Source of the DNA: Phytoactinopolyspora mesophila
GTDB taxonomy: Bacteria > Actinomycetota > Actinomycetes > Jiangellales > Jiangellaceae
Assembly: GCF_010122465.1 (NCBI RefSeq)
Contig: NZ_WLZY01000001.1
Location: 620,001-684,000, forward strand
Length of the DNA: 64,000 bases
Reading direction: 5' to 3'
The notes under the pieces are model-generated. The model was not told the DNA's origin. It did not search any database and worked only from the letters and a program-made list of their open reading frames with translations. The first letter of the stretch is position 1. The number at the start of each line of letters is the position of its first letter. Made by a program: the position numbers and the translations under genes. This document shows positions 9,541 through 21,027 of this stretch, piece by piece.

Positions 9541-9610
9541 TGCGCCACGGGACACCTGTGTCGCGCATCTCCGGCACCGGCACCTGGATGTGTCCGGCGC
9601 CTTGACTCCC

Positions 9611-10648
9611 ATGAACACTGCGGGCGTGCACGTCGTCGGCGTCACCAAGTCGTTCGGCGAGGTCGAGGTGCTGCACGGTGTCTCCTTGTCGATATCGGCA
9701 GGGCGGATGCTCGCGCTGCTCGGCCCCAGCGGGTGCGGCAAAACCACCCTGCTGCGCATCATCGCGGGGTTGGAGCAACCGGACGCCGGCACTGTCCTCG
9801 TGGGAGAGCACGTCTTGTCCGACGGGCGGAACGTGGTTCCCCCGGAGCGGCGGCATGTGGGCATGGTGTTTCAGGACTGGGCTCTCTTCCCGCATCTGAG
9901 CGTGGCCGCCAATGTCGGGTACGGGTTGCGGAAACTGCCGGCGGCCGAGACCAGAGAGCGAGTCGCTGACGCCCTGGCCATGGTCGGGCTGGGTCACCTC
10001 GGCGACCGTTCTCCGGAGACGCTCTCCGGCGGCCAGCAGCAACGGATCGCGCTGGCGCGCGCCATCGCGCCGCGCCCTTCGGTCCTACTGCTGGACGAAC
10101 CGTTCTCCAACCTCGACGCCGCATTGCGTGGCCAGGTCCGCACAGAGGTTCACCAGCTCCTTGCCGAACTGGGGATCACCACCCTGTTCGTCACCCACGA
10201 TCAAGAGGAAGCCTTCGTCCTGGGCGACGACGTCGCCGTGGTACGTGAGGGCCGGATCGTGCAGCAGGCCGCCCCCACGGCTGTGTACGCCCGGCCAGCC
10301 GACCGATGGGTGGCGGAGTTCGTCGGAGACGCGAATTTGATGCCGGGTCACGCCGACGGGCGGCTCGCCACCACCGTGCTGGGGCCGGTCACACTCGAAG
10401 AGAGCATTGCCGGGCCCGTGGACGTACTCGTCCGCCCGGAGTCTTTGGCGATCGCCCTGGACCCGTCCGGCGACGCACAGGTCGAACTGGTGGAGTTCTA
10501 CGGTCATGACACCGTGTCCCTGGTCCGGCTGGCCGGTGATGAGATCATCCGGGTCCGTACACCCGGCGCGCCGGTGGCCCGGCGCGACGACAGGGTCCGG
10601 CTGACCTACAGCGGTGCCGGGGCCGTCGCCTATCCTCGTACGCCCTGA
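9611..10648 (+). CDS. Iron(III)-type ABC transporter ATP-binding protein (FbpC-like)
   Basis: A 345-residue importer ATPase. Walker A GPSGCGKTT lies near residue 38, signature LSGGQQQR near 138, Walker B VLLLDEP and the H-loop FVTHDQEEA follow, and then comes a C-terminal TOBE-type domain. Length and layout match FbpC/PotA-like ATPases. Its natural partners are the two-domain permease at 11468-13135 and the binding lipoprotein at 13201-14307, which lie on the opposite strand and converge on this gene. It therefore has a separate promoter or reads on from yebC. ATG 9611 removes upstream sequence that is a shadow of yebC. Confidence 0.88.
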   Translation: MNTAGVHVVGVTKSFGEVEVLHGVSLSISAGRMLALLGPSGCGKTTLLRIIAGLEQPDAGTVLVGEHVLSDGRNVVPPERRHVGMVFQDWALFPHLSVAANVGYGLRKLPAAETRERVADALAMVGLGHLGDRSPETLSGGQQQRIALARAIAPRPSVLLLDEPFSNLDAALRGQVRTEVHQLLAELGITTLFVTHDQEEAFVLGDDVAVVREGRIVQQAAPTAVYARPADRWVAEFVGDANLMPGHADGRLATTVLGPVTLEESIAGPVDVLVRPESLAIALDPSGDAQVELVEFYGHDTVSLVRLAGDEIIRVRTPGAPVARRDDRVRLTYSGAGAVAYPRTP

Positions 10649-10760
10649 AGCCCAAGCAGCCCGTACCGGGTCGTGTGTGCTGGGTGAACTCAGGTCCGCA
10701 GCGGTATCACGGTTTGGTATTTGCCGCCGGGTGACTGCTCAGGCGCCGACTTCGGGCTGG

Positions 10761-11228
10761 TCAGCGGCCAGGGACCCAGAGCTTCGAGGTGGGAGCCTGC
10801 GGCGGGGTCTGCTGGGCGGGCGTCGCCGTTCCGGGCTGAGCCGGGGGCGCGGGAACGCTCGCGAGGTCGTTCGGCTCGTCCTGCTGCTCGCTGGCCACCT
10901 TCTTCTCCGCCTCGATCTGTGCCATCCGAAGCTGGGCGAGCACGTTGTCAACCTGGCTCACGAACTGTTGCGGCAAGTGTGGCCGAGCGTGATCCACCAC
11001 GAGACCGCTAGAGTCGATCAACAGCCGGGCATCACGACGGCCGAGTTTCGCCTGTGCCCCGGTGAGCAGGCTGGACAAGACGTCGGCGAGGAGCTGCTCG
11101 GCAGGGGCGCCTCGCAACTGTTCGAGATACTGGCGTGCTTCCTCTTCGGACACCGGCGGAGCCGTAGCGCCCTGGGTTTGCTGACCTTTGGCCTGCCCGC
11201 CGGATGCCGAGCCGGGTTGATCGCTCAC
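10761..11228 (-). CDS. DUF1844-like small protein with proline/alanine-rich tail
   Basis: A 155-residue protein of unknown function. Its middle (about residues 27-100) reads APAEQLLADVLSSLLTGAQ, then KLGRRDARLLIDSSG and a final LAQLRMAQIE. This resembles the helical DUF1844 family seen in actinobacteria, but I call it by eye only. The last 45 residues are low-complexity Pro/Ala/Gln. GTG 11228 is preferred because a GAGAGG lies about 10 bases upstream; GTG 11237 is also possible. It lies between the convergent parts of the iron transporter and has no obvious link to it. Confidence 0.6.
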   Translation of the reverse strand: MSDQPGSASGGQAKGQQTQGATAPPVSEEEARQYLEQLRGAPAEQLLADVLSSLLTGAQAKLGRRDARLLIDSSGLVVDHARPHLPQQFVSQVDNVLAQLRMAQIEAEKKVASEQQDEPNDLASVPAPPAQPGTATPAQQTPPQAPTSKLWVPGR

Positions 11229-11370
11229 GTGGAACACACCTCTCGTGGTTCAGCCGGTCGAGATTCCGCGGTGATCCGGTGCCGGGACGCGGTACGGATG
11301 CGGCGATTCGGCCCCTGGCCGGATCGCCTTCGAGAATACCGCGCAGCACGTACCATGCCGCCACCTCGGC

Positions 11371-11427
11371 GGTGATCGTCAGTGGGTTGTGGCCGTTGCC
11401 AACGACCACAACCCACTGACGATCACC
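11371..11427. repeat. 57-bp palindromic repeat, copy 1
   Basis: A near-perfect inverted repeat with 27-base arms (11371-11397 and 11401-11427, one mismatch) and a 3-base loop. The arm begins GGTGATCGTCAGTGGGTTGT. The same arm with one base changed recurs at 24961-25049. It lies between the start of the DUF1844-like gene and the end of the permease gene, and could end transcripts or be a dispersed REP-like element. Confidence 0.8.
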
Positions 11428-11467
11428 GACAAAGGGGATGACGAATCTGGGTCTTAGCGGGAGATGG

Positions 11468-13135
11468 CTAGCGGGAACCTGCGCCAACGGGGACGCGCTC
11501 CGGCTCCGGCAGAGCTGGCGCGACCGGGCCGGTCGGCGCCGGCTCGACGGGCCGGCGACTCTTGTCCGGACGGATCTCGTCGCGGATCGCCAGCAGAGCG
11601 GTGGGCAGGCTGGCCAGCAGCACCAACGCCAGTGCCGGGGCGGCCGCGCGACCGTAGAAGTTCTCCGACGTCGCGTTCCAGACCTGTGTAGCCAGGGTGG
11701 AGAAGCCGGGGGGCGCCAGCATCAGCGTCGCGGGCAGCTCTTTCATCACGGTCAAGAAGACCAGCGCGCCGCCGGTCAGCACACCGGAACGTGACAACGG
11801 CATCACCACACCGAAGAATGTGCGCGCCGACCCCCGGCCGAGCGTGCGTGAGGCTTCCTCCCACGCCGGGTTGACCTGCTGAACCGAGGCCTTCATGGGG
11901 CCGATCGCCAGCGGCAAGAACATCACCAGGTAGGCGATGACCACCATCGTCATGGTCTGGTAGACGAACGGTGCCTGCCGCGCCCCGAAGGACACCAGCC
12001 CGAGCGCCACCACCACGCCCGGAAGCGCGTACCCGATCCAGCTGGCCGACTCCAGCATCCGGGTGGTGCGGCTCTGGTGCCGCGCCGCGAGCAGCGCGAT
12101 CGGCCAGGCGGCGATCACGACCGCTACTGCCGCGAGCGTAGACGCTTGCAAGCTGTTGGTGACGAGTTCGCCGGTCAGCCGGAGCGGCTCGCCAGCACGT
12201 ATACCGCGCACGAGCCACAGGCAAACGACGCTCACCGGCAGGGCAGCCCCGACGACGAACACGGCCGAGGCGGCCGCGAACGCCGGCCACCGCAACCTTC
12301 CGAGCCGCTGCGGGCAGACCCGACGCGAACCTGCGTGCAGCGAGGCGGCCGTCGCCCGTCGCGAACGCATCTCCGCTATCAGGACCACCACCGCCAGCGC
12401 CACGAGCAACAGTGCGAGCACGGCCGCCCCCGAGCGGTCGATCAGCCCGTAGCGGATGTAGATGACGCGAGTGAACGCGTCGAAGCGCAGCATGGAGACC
12501 GCACCGAAGTCGCTGAGCGTGTACAGCCCGACGAGCAGGCCGCCGGAGGCCAGGGCCGGCCGGAGAGCGGGGATCAATACCCGCCGAAAGGTAGCGAAGG
12601 CTGACTGTCCGAGTGTGCGGCTGGCTTCCTCGGCGCTCGGATCGATACGTCGCAGCGTTGCCCGCACAGTGAGGAAGACATACGGGTAGGAGATGACCGT
12701 CAGAACGAACCAAGCACCCCAGAAGCCGTAGATCGACGGCAGCCGTTCCACACCCAACGGCTCCAGCCACCCTTGAAGCAGGCCACGTGGCCCGAGGAAC
12801 GATACATAGGCGTATGCGGCGACGTAGGACGGCAGCGCCAGCGGCAGCGCCAGCAAGACCGTCAGCAATCGCCGCGCCGGTACGTCGGTACGTACGGTCA
12901 GCCATGCCAGCGGCGCCCCCAGGAGCACCGCGGCGGCCGTCACTGCCGCGGTCAGCCCGACCGTGTTGAGCAGAACCTCGAACGTGCGCGGCTGTGAGAG
13001 GACGTTCCACGCACCCGAGACCCCGCCCTCGCCGGCCCTGATCAGCACGTAGGCGGCGGGCAGAAGCGCCACCGCGGCCACCACCACCGCGGCGGTGGTG
13101 AGGGCCCGGCCGGATAGGCGGCGCGTCGTGAGCAT
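11468..13135 (-). CDS. Iron(III)-type ABC transporter permease, two fused MetI domains (FbpB-like)
   Basis: A 555-residue membrane protein with about twelve hydrophobic segments in two homologous halves. Each half has an EAA-type loop that contacts the ATPase, EEASRTLGQ near residue 185 and EEASRTLGR near 440. This fused layout is typical of FbpB/SfuB-type ferric iron permeases. The C-terminus is a Pro-rich cytosolic tail. It follows the binding-protein gene on the same strand after 65 bases, so they are probably cotranscribed under the upstream iron box. Confidence 0.88.
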   Translation of the reverse strand: MLTTRRLSGRALTTAAVVVAAVALLPAAYVLIRAGEGGVSGAWNVLSQPRTFEVLLNTVGLTAAVTAAAVLLGAPLAWLTVRTDVPARRLLTVLLALPLALPSYVAAYAYVSFLGPRGLLQGWLEPLGVERLPSIYGFWGAWFVLTVISYPYVFLTVRATLRRIDPSAEEASRTLGQSAFATFRRVLIPALRPALASGGLLVGLYTLSDFGAVSMLRFDAFTRVIYIRYGLIDRSGAAVLALLLVALAVVVLIAEMRSRRATAASLHAGSRRVCPQRLGRLRWPAFAAASAVFVVGAALPVSVVCLWLVRGIRAGEPLRLTGELVTNSLQASTLAAVAVVIAAWPIALLAARHQSRTTRMLESASWIGYALPGVVVALGLVSFGARQAPFVYQTMTMVVIAYLVMFLPLAIGPMKASVQQVNPAWEEASRTLGRGSARTFFGVVMPLSRSGVLTGGALVFLTVMKELPATLMLAPPGFSTLATQVWNATSENFYGRAAAPALALVLLASLPTALLAIRDEIRPDKSRRPVEPAPTGPVAPALPEPERVPVGAGSR

Positions 13136-13200
13136 CTGGTGTCCTGATTCGAGGCGGTGGCTGATGATGGCTCCGGTACGGCGGTGCCTGGGTAGGCGCG

Positions 13201-14307
13201 CTAGAGGATTCCTGCCTGCTGGATGAGGTCGAGTGTGCCCTGCAGGTCCTCGAGCTGTCCGAGGTCGATCGCCGGCGGGGTCAGTGAGTCGAGGCTGGGG
13301 AGGCCTTCCGGCGACTCCATGCCGGTGACGAGGGGAAATTCCCAGGTCTCTTCGACGAAGTAGGTCTGTCCGGTCTCGCTGAGCAGGTAGTCGACGAATG
13401 CGGCGGCACCCTCCGGGTTCTGGGAGGTCTCGAGGATGCCTGCGCCCGCGACGTTGACGAGCGCACCGGGGTCGCCGTCGCCGTAGAACTTGTTGGCCGC
13501 GGGCAGATCCGGCTCCTCGGCCAGCCGCGGGTACAGGTAGTAGTGGTTGACCAGTCCGGCGTCGATCTCGCCCGAGGCGACGGCATCAACAATCGGACCG
13601 TTCTTCTCGTAGGACTGGGTGCCGTTGTCCTGCATGGCTTCCAGCCAGTCTCTGGCGGCGTCGTCCCCTTCGACGACGCGCAGCGCGGTGACGAAGGCCT
13701 GGAAGCTGCCGTTGGTGGGCGCCCAGCCGATCCGGCCCTCCCATTCGGGGTCGGTCAGCCCATTGATGGTGTCCGGCAGGTCGTCTTCGTTGAGATTGTC
13801 CGTGTTGTAGACCACGACACGGGCCCGGCCCGAGACACCGACCCAGTCGCCTTCGGCCGAGCGATACTCGTCTTCGACCTGGCCGAGCTGCTCGTCGGAC
13901 AACGGCGCGAGGACGTCCGCGGCCGACAACGCTCCGAGAGCGCCGGCGTCCTGGCCGAAGAACACGTCAGCGGGGGAGTTGGGGCCCTCGTCGAGAATCT
14001 GGGCCGCCTTCTCCGCCGTGTCGCCGTAGCTGACAGCCACCTCGATGCCGGTCTCGGCCTCGAACCGCTCGATGATCGGCCCGACGAGCTCCTCGCTGCG
14101 TCCGGAGTAGACCGTCAGGCTGCCGCCGTCCCCGTCGGTCGCGGCGTCGCCGTTCGGTTCCGCGTCATCGGCGTCGCCGTCGTCGTTCTGCCCGGTTTCG
14201 GAGCCGTTGTCCTCCGGCGTGCTGGCGGTGGAGTCGTCGTCGGAGCCACATGCGGTCAACAGGAACGCGGGCACCACCAGCACTCCGAGCAACGTACGGA
14301 TCTTCAC
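13201..14307 (-). CDS. Iron(III) ABC transporter substrate-binding lipoprotein
   Basis: A 368-residue lipoprotein. The signal segment IRTLLGVLVVPAFLLTAC ends in the lipobox LLTAC, followed by an acidic Asp/Ser-rich linker of about 50 residues. The mature domain begins SLTVYSGRSEELV, as in ferric-binding FbpA/SfuA proteins, and a Tyr pair in LVNHYYLYPRL matches the iron-ligand region of that family. GTG 14307 is chosen because GGAGGT lies 8 bases upstream and the signal peptide starts directly after it. Iron specificity is supported by the IdeR-like box upstream. Confidence 0.88.
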   Translation of the reverse strand: MKIRTLLGVLVVPAFLLTACGSDDDSTASTPEDNGSETGQNDDGDADDAEPNGDAATDGDGGSLTVYSGRSEELVGPIIERFEAETGIEVAVSYGDTAEKAAQILDEGPNSPADVFFGQDAGALGALSAADVLAPLSDEQLGQVEDEYRSAEGDWVGVSGRARVVVYNTDNLNEDDLPDTINGLTDPEWEGRIGWAPTNGSFQAFVTALRVVEGDDAARDWLEAMQDNGTQSYEKNGPIVDAVASGEIDAGLVNHYYLYPRLAEEPDLPAANKFYGDGDPGALVNVAGAGILETSQNPEGAAAFVDYLLSETGQTYFVEETWEFPLVTGMESPEGLPSLDSLTPPAIDLGQLEDLQGTLDLIQQAGIL

Positions 14308-14384
14308 AGGCCGGACCTCCACTATGGACAGCGTCTTGCCAATCCCGTTAGCGTCAGGAGTAAGCAAGGCAAGCTTGGACTAAA

Positions 14385-14403
14385 TTAGGTGAGGCTCACT
14401 TTA
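14385..14403. promoter_or_regulatory. IdeR/DmdR-type iron box
   Basis: The 19-base site TTAGGTGAGGCTCACTTTA matches 15 of 19 positions of the DtxR/IdeR consensus as I recall it, including the intact TTAGGT half and the AGGCT centre. It lies about 80 bases upstream of the binding-lipoprotein start, where a metallated repressor would block transcription in iron-replete cells. Confidence 0.75.
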
Positions 14404-14711
14404 GCGGTTGGAAGTTAGGTCTGCCAAACCTTGCCTGGTGTGGGAAGTGTCACCGGCGCGCCCGGTTCCCGTTGACTTTCCACCCACCCACACCTCACCC
14501 ACCCCTCTTGGTGATCGTGAGCGGAAAATTGTTGTGATCGGCGCTTGATTTGCCGGATTTGTCGCAGTGACAACAACAGGGATGCGATCACGTCACCGAG
14601 GGTGGGGGAGCGCCTCCAAAGTTTTCTCGCGACGCGCGCGGCGGGTCTCATCCGCGAGCCCGCGGGTGCGGATAGAGTGAGCACCGAACTGGTGTTCGGC
14701 AAGGGAGACAT

Positions 14712-15233
14712 ATGCGCGTGCTGGGTGTCGACCCAGGGCTGACCCGCTGCGGGCTCGGCGTCGTCGAAGGCGCGCCGGGTAAGCCGCTGCGCCTCGTCGC
14801 GGTCGACGTGGTGCGCACGTCGGCGGCCATGCCCCTGGGGGAGCGGCTGCTGGCCATAGAGAGCAAGCTGGACGAGTGGATCGCCGAGTTCGGACCTGAT
14901 GCGGTCGCGGTCGAACGCGTATTCAGCCAGCACAATGTCCGGACGGTCATGGGCACGGCACAAGCCAGCGGGGTCGCTACGCTGGTGGCGGCCCGGCGTG
15001 GCCTACCGGTGGCCAGCCACACGCCCAGCGAGGTCAAAGCCGCCGTCAGCGGCAACGGCCGGGCAGACAAGAACCAGGTGGCCTTCATGGTGATGCGGCT
15101 GCTGCGGCTCAAAGACAAACCAGCGCCCGCCGATGCCTCGGATGCTTTGGCACTCGCCATCTGCCAGGTATGGCGCGGGGGAGCGGACAACAGGCTGCGC
15201 GCGGCCATGAACAAGAACGGAGCCAGGCGATGA
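14712..15233 (+). CDS. ruvC: Crossover junction endodeoxyribonuclease RuvC
   Basis: RuvC cuts Holliday junctions after RuvAB branch migration. The RNase H fold has its catalytic acids visible: Asp in [10 protein letters not shown] at residue 7, Glu in VAVERVF near 68, and the C-terminal [10 protein letters not shown] pair near 140. Its 173 residues are normal. ATG 14712 follows GGGAGA. Its stop overlaps ruvA's start as ATGA, so ruvC and ruvA are translationally coupled. Confidence 0.95.
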   Translation: MRVLGVDPGLTRCGLGVVEGAPGKPLRLVAVDVVRTSAAMPLGERLLAIESKLDEWIAEFGPDAVAVERVFSQHNVRTVMGTAQASGVATLVAARRGLPVASHTPSEVKAAVSGNGRADKNQVAFMVMRLLRLKDKPAPADASDALALAICQVWRGGADNRLRAAMNKNGARR

Positions 15234-15847
15234 TCGCATTCGTACGAGGACAGGTCGCCAGCATTCGGCCGACCGAAACCGTGCTCGACGTCGGCGGCGT
15301 CGGTCTCCAGCTCCATTGCACCCCGTCCACCACAGCTGAGCTACGAGTGGGCAACGAGGCGCAGCTAGCCGCCAGCCTGGTGGTCCGGGAAGACTCGCTG
15401 ACGCTGTACGGATTCGGCACCGACGACGAGCGCACGGTCTTCGAATTGCTGCAGACCGCCAGCGGGGTCGGTCCGCGACTGGCTCAGGCCATGCTGTCGG
15501 TCCACACTCCTGACGACCTCCGGCGGGCCGTAGCGGCGGAAGACCTGGTCGCATTGACGAAGGTGCCCGGCATCGGCAAGAAGGGCGCACAGCGCATTGT
15601 CATCGAGCTCAAAGACAAGCTCGGCGCGGCATCCTCAACTGCTGGCGCACAGCCGCAGCTCAATGGCGCTGCCCCGAGGGGCGGCTGGCAGGACCAGGTA
15701 CGCACGGCGCTGCTCGGACTCGGGTGGTCGGCCCGGGACGCCGACGCTGCCGTCGAGCAGGTCGCGCCGATGGCCGCCGAAAACGGCCATACAGCAGACG
15801 TCTCCTCGCTCCTGAAGGCCGCTCTGCGAACATTGGCGAAGTCGTAG
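15230..15847 (+). CDS. ruvA: Holliday junction branch migration protein RuvA
   Basis: RuvA forms tetramers that hold the Holliday junction and recruit RuvB. The 205-residue protein shows the N-terminal OB fold ([12 protein letters not shown]), helix-hairpin-helix motifs ([14 protein letters not shown] and [20 protein letters not shown]) and a C-terminal RuvB-binding three-helix domain ([15 protein letters not shown]). The start ATG at 15230 overlaps the ruvC stop. Confidence 0.95.
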   Translation: MIAFVRGQVASIRPTETVLDVGGVGLQLHCTPSTTAELRVGNEAQLAASLVVREDSLTLYGFGTDDERTVFELLQTASGVGPRLAQAMLSVHTPDDLRRAVAAEDLVALTKVPGIGKKGAQRIVIELKDKLGAASSTAGAQPQLNGAAPRGGWQDQVRTALLGLGWSARDADAAVEQVAPMAAENGHTADVSSLLKAALRTLAKS

Positions 15848-15888
15848 GCCGTCGGAGTGACGGGTACAGGCGCTGAGAGGTCGCTCGA

Positions 15889-16983
15889 ATGAGCATGTTC
15901 GACGAACAAGAAGAGGGCGAGGCCCGTTTGATGGGCGGCGGCGCCGACGCCGACGAGCGCGCCGTCGAAGCAGCACTGCGCCCCCGCAACCTGGCTGAAT
16001 TCGTCGGCCAGGAGCGGTTGCGCGAACAGCTGTCGCTGGTTCTCGATGCGGCCCGCGGCCGCGGCAGGTCTGCCGATCATGTACTGCTCTCCGGCCCGCC
16101 AGGGCTGGGCAAGACCACCCTCGCCATGATCGTCGCGGCCGAGATGGGTGTGCCACTGCGCATTACGAGCGGTCCGGCCATCCAGCATGCCGGTGACCTC
16201 GCCGCCATCTTGTCGTCGGTCAGCGAGGGCGACGTGCTGTTCTTCGACGAGATCCACCGAACCGCTCGCGCCGCCGAGGAGCTTCTCTACACGGCGATGG
16301 AAGACTTCCGGGTCGACGTGGTCGTGGGGAAAGGACCCGGCGCTACAGCCATCCCGCTGGAGCTGCCGCCGTTCACGTTGGTTGGGGCCACTACTCGTAC
16401 CGGCCTTCTGCCCGGCCCGCTACGGGACCGGTTCGGATTCACCGGTCACCTCGAGCTGTATGAGCCCCAGGAACTCGAGCAGGTTCTCGTCCGCTCGGCG
16501 GGGTTGCTCGGGGTGGACCTTCGGGCTGACGGCGGCCGCGAGATCGCCGGCCGCTCACGCGGCACACCGCGGATCGCCAACCGGCTGTTGCGCCGGGTGC
16601 GAGACTTCGCCGAAGTGCGCGCGGATGGCGTCGTCACCGGCGACATCGCGCGTGCAGCGCTCGAGGTCTTCGAGGTCGACGGCATCGGGCTGGACCGGCT
16701 GGACCGTGCCGTGCTGACGGCGCTGTGCCGGAACTTCGGCGGTGGTCCGGTTGGCCTCGGCACCTTGGCGGTGGCCGTGGCCGAAGAACGGGAAACGGTG
16801 GAAGAAGTGGCCGAACCGTTCCTCGTGCGGGCCGGGCTCCTGGCCCGGACACCGCGGGGGAGGGTGGCGACGCCGGCGGCATGGACCCATCTCGGTATGG
16901 CTGTGCCCGCCCAGACGCCGTTCGCCGTTCCGGACGGCGAACTCGACCTCTTCAACACTGCCGATGAGGCTTCAGGCGGGTAG
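15889..16983 (+). CDS. ruvB: Holliday junction branch migration ATPase RuvB
   Basis: A 364-residue AAA+ motor that drives branch migration with RuvA. Walker [10 protein letters not shown] lies near residue 69, Walker B is LFFDEIHR, sensor 1 is GATTRTGLL, an arginine finger follows in PLRDRFG, and the C-terminal winged helix binds DNA. It follows ruvA after 41 bases in the conserved ruvCAB order. Confidence 0.96.
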   Translation: MSMFDEQEEGEARLMGGGADADERAVEAALRPRNLAEFVGQERLREQLSLVLDAARGRGRSADHVLLSGPPGLGKTTLAMIVAAEMGVPLRITSGPAIQHAGDLAAILSSVSEGDVLFFDEIHRTARAAEELLYTAMEDFRVDVVVGKGPGATAIPLELPPFTLVGATTRTGLLPGPLRDRFGFTGHLELYEPQELEQVLVRSAGLLGVDLRADGGREIAGRSRGTPRIANRLLRRVRDFAEVRADGVVTGDIARAALEVFEVDGIGLDRLDRAVLTALCRNFGGGPVGLGTLAVAVAEERETVEEVAEPFLVRAGLLARTPRGRVATPAAWTHLGMAVPAQTPFAVPDGELDLFNTADEASGG

Positions 16984-17095
16984 ACTGGGAGGTGCGGCCG
17001 ATCTGGTACGCCCCGATTCTGCGTACGGCCTCCGTGGGGACTAGAATCGCGCGGACGTTCCCAGACAACCCCTAGTCGAAGGATGCCACTCACTC

Positions 17096-17512
17096 ATGGA
17101 AGCGTTGCTGCTCCCTATTCTGCTCATCGCGGTCTTCTACTTTCTGCTTATCCGGCCGCAGCAGCGGCAGCGGCGGCAGATGCAGCACATGCAGCAGACC
17201 CTGTCGGTAGGCAGCGAAGTCATGACCGGTGCCGGTCTCCTCGGCACGGTCGTTGAGATCGATGAAGACAAAGACCAGGTTGTTCTCGAGGTCGCGCCCG
17301 GTGTGACCAACCGCTACGTGCGTCGTGCCATCGTCAACATCCTCGACAGCCCGGAGTCGGAGATCGCCGACACTCCCGAAGAGCTCATGGACGCAAGCGG
17401 TGAGCTGAGGGATGTGGGCGAGTCCGCCAATACGGACAAGCCGGCCGAGGACACCGAGGTCAGCAGCGACACTGACTCTCGTAATCGCGCCAACGACGGC
17501 GAGTCTCGCTGA
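17096..17512 (+). CDS. yajC: Preprotein translocase accessory subunit YajC
   Basis: A 138-residue small membrane protein. One N-terminal membrane segment (about residues 3-20) is followed by RPQQRQRRQMQHMQ, then the YajC core (SVGSEVMTGAGLLGTVVEI) and an acidic C-terminal tail typical of actinobacteria. YajC associates with SecD/SecF in the Sec holotranslocon. In the usual actinobacterial order secD and secF come next, but here apt starts after 20 bases. Confidence 0.92.
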   Translation: MEALLLPILLIAVFYFLLIRPQQRQRRQMQHMQQTLSVGSEVMTGAGLLGTVVEIDEDKDQVVLEVAPGVTNRYVRRAIVNILDSPESEIADTPEELMDASGELRDVGESANTDKPAEDTEVSSDTDSRNRANDGESR

Positions 17513-17532
17513 GTACACCGTCCGCTGGTCAG

Positions 17533-18078
17533 ATGCCTACTGCCGATCAGCGGGAGCTGTTGCTGTCCGGAATCCGGGACGTGCCGGACTGGCCTGAGCC
17601 CGGTATCGTTTTCAAGGACATCACGCCGCTCCTGCGCAATCCAGCGGCATTCGGCGCCGCGGTCGATTTGCTTGCCGGCATCGGTGACACCGGGTCTGGC
17701 TACGACGGCCTCGACGCCGTGGTTGGCATTGAGGCCCGGGGGTTCATTCTGGGGGCGCCGGTCGCGCAGCGGCTAGGCGTGGGCTTCGTTCCGGTGCGTA
17801 AAGAAGGCAAGCTTCCGTCCCGCACGTCGTCGGCGAGTTACGAACTGGAGTACGGCCGGGAAACCGTCGAGATGCATCGAGATGCGCTCTCACCCGGCGA
17901 CACCGTGCTCATCGTGGACGACGTGCTGGCCACCGGCGGCACCGCACGCGCGACGATCGATCTGGTGCGCGGGGCCGGGGCCCAGGTGGCTGGGGTGAGC
18001 GTGCTGATGGAGCTCGGTTTCCTGAACGGGCGCGAGAAGCTGCGTGATGTGACACTCACGGCGTTGCTCTCGTTGTAG
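17533..18078 (+). CDS. apt: Adenine phosphoribosyltransferase
   Basis: Apt salvages adenine to AMP using PRPP. The 181-residue type I phosphoribosyltransferase has the PRPP-binding motif VLIVDDVLATGGTARA near residue 120, the GIEARGFILGAPVA segment, and an N-terminal PGIVFKDITPLL typical of Apt. It sits directly before relA, the usual order, but directly after yajC because secD and secF are absent. Confidence 0.95.
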   Translation: MPTADQRELLLSGIRDVPDWPEPGIVFKDITPLLRNPAAFGAAVDLLAGIGDTGSGYDGLDAVVGIEARGFILGAPVAQRLGVGFVPVRKEGKLPSRTSSASYELEYGRETVEMHRDALSPGDTVLIVDDVLATGGTARATIDLVRGAGAQVAGVSVLMELGFLNGREKLRDVTLTALLSL

Positions 18079-18247
18079 AGTCCATCGTGTGACGCTCGAC
18101 GACGCGCGTCAGCAGCACATCGGGGCTTGATCCGATGAGCTGCCGGGCACGCAGGGTCGGTGGCGCGACCTGTGGGCTCCCGGTTAGCTCAGGAATAGCA
18201 AGGCGCCTAGACTGTGTTGTCTCCTTCGTAGAGGCGAGAGGAGGCCA

Positions 18248-20551
<2,304 letters not shown>

Positions 20552-20563
20552 GGGACGTTGGGG

Positions 20564-20687
20564 GACGCTGGGCGGGTCGAGAGTTCCGTCCTCGCCCAGC
20601 AGACTCGCTCGGAGAGGGGCTTCGCCAGCGGCCTCGCTCGCTGATGCCCGCCACGCCATGGACGGAACTCTCGACCCACCCAGCGTG
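20564..20687. repeat. Long hairpin element A with conserved loop core
   Basis: Left arm 20564-20591 and right arm 20660-20687 are complementary over 26 of 28 bases; the 68-base loop contains GACTCGCTCGG and CCTCGCTCGCTGATGCCCG. The loop aligns with those of elements B (reverse orientation) and C, while the stem sequence does not. A partial core (GTCGCCGATGCCCACCGCAC) follows near 20728. It lies in the 645-base gap between the convergent relA and DUF349 genes, which has no supported gene. Confidence 0.8.
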
Positions 20688-20806
20688 TCGCTTGGTCACC
20701 CAGGTCACGCCGGCACCGGCAGCATCGTCGCCGATGCCCACCGCACCATGGACGAACCTTCCGCCCACCCAGCGCCGCAGGTTCCCACCGGGGGCAAGGT
20801 CTGGCC

Positions 20807-20856
20807 GCAACAAGGAAGCTTGTGGTCGCCCTAGCAACAGTAAGCCTCCTTGTTGC
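20807..20856. repeat. Hairpin between elements A and B
   Basis: Arms GCAACAAGGAAGCTT (20807-20821) and AAGCCTCCTTGTTGC (20842-20856) pair over 14 of 15 bases around a 20-base loop. It is shorter than A and B and lacks their loop core. It could be a terminator for relA or the DUF349 gene, although no U-tract follows. Confidence 0.6.
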
Positions 20857-21027
20857 GCCCAGCCAACGACATCAAGCTTCCTTATGGCCGTGATGCCGGG
20901 TGCTTTTCTATGCGATGGCGAGGATGCTGGAGGAGAGGAGTACCTAGAGGGCGAGAACGCGCCGGTCAGGGACACCCGTGGGTCAGGCCCTCAAGCGGTT
21001 GGGACTCGGCAGGTGAGGGAAGTACGA

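Noticed and set aside
11454-13010. 518-codon minus-strand open frame in another phase
   Set aside because: Composition is Arg/Gly/Ala-rich without membrane segments; the overlapping frame encodes the FbpB-like permease.
14510-14575. Third copy of the GGTGATCGTCAGTG palindrome
   Set aside because: Only partial similarity (GGTGATCGTGAG and TTGTTGTGATC) with a weak partner arm; not strong enough to list as a copy.
14415-14711. Gene between the iron binding lipoprotein and ruvC
   Set aside because: The minus-strand frame covering it is largely the shadow of ruvC and has no recognisable features.
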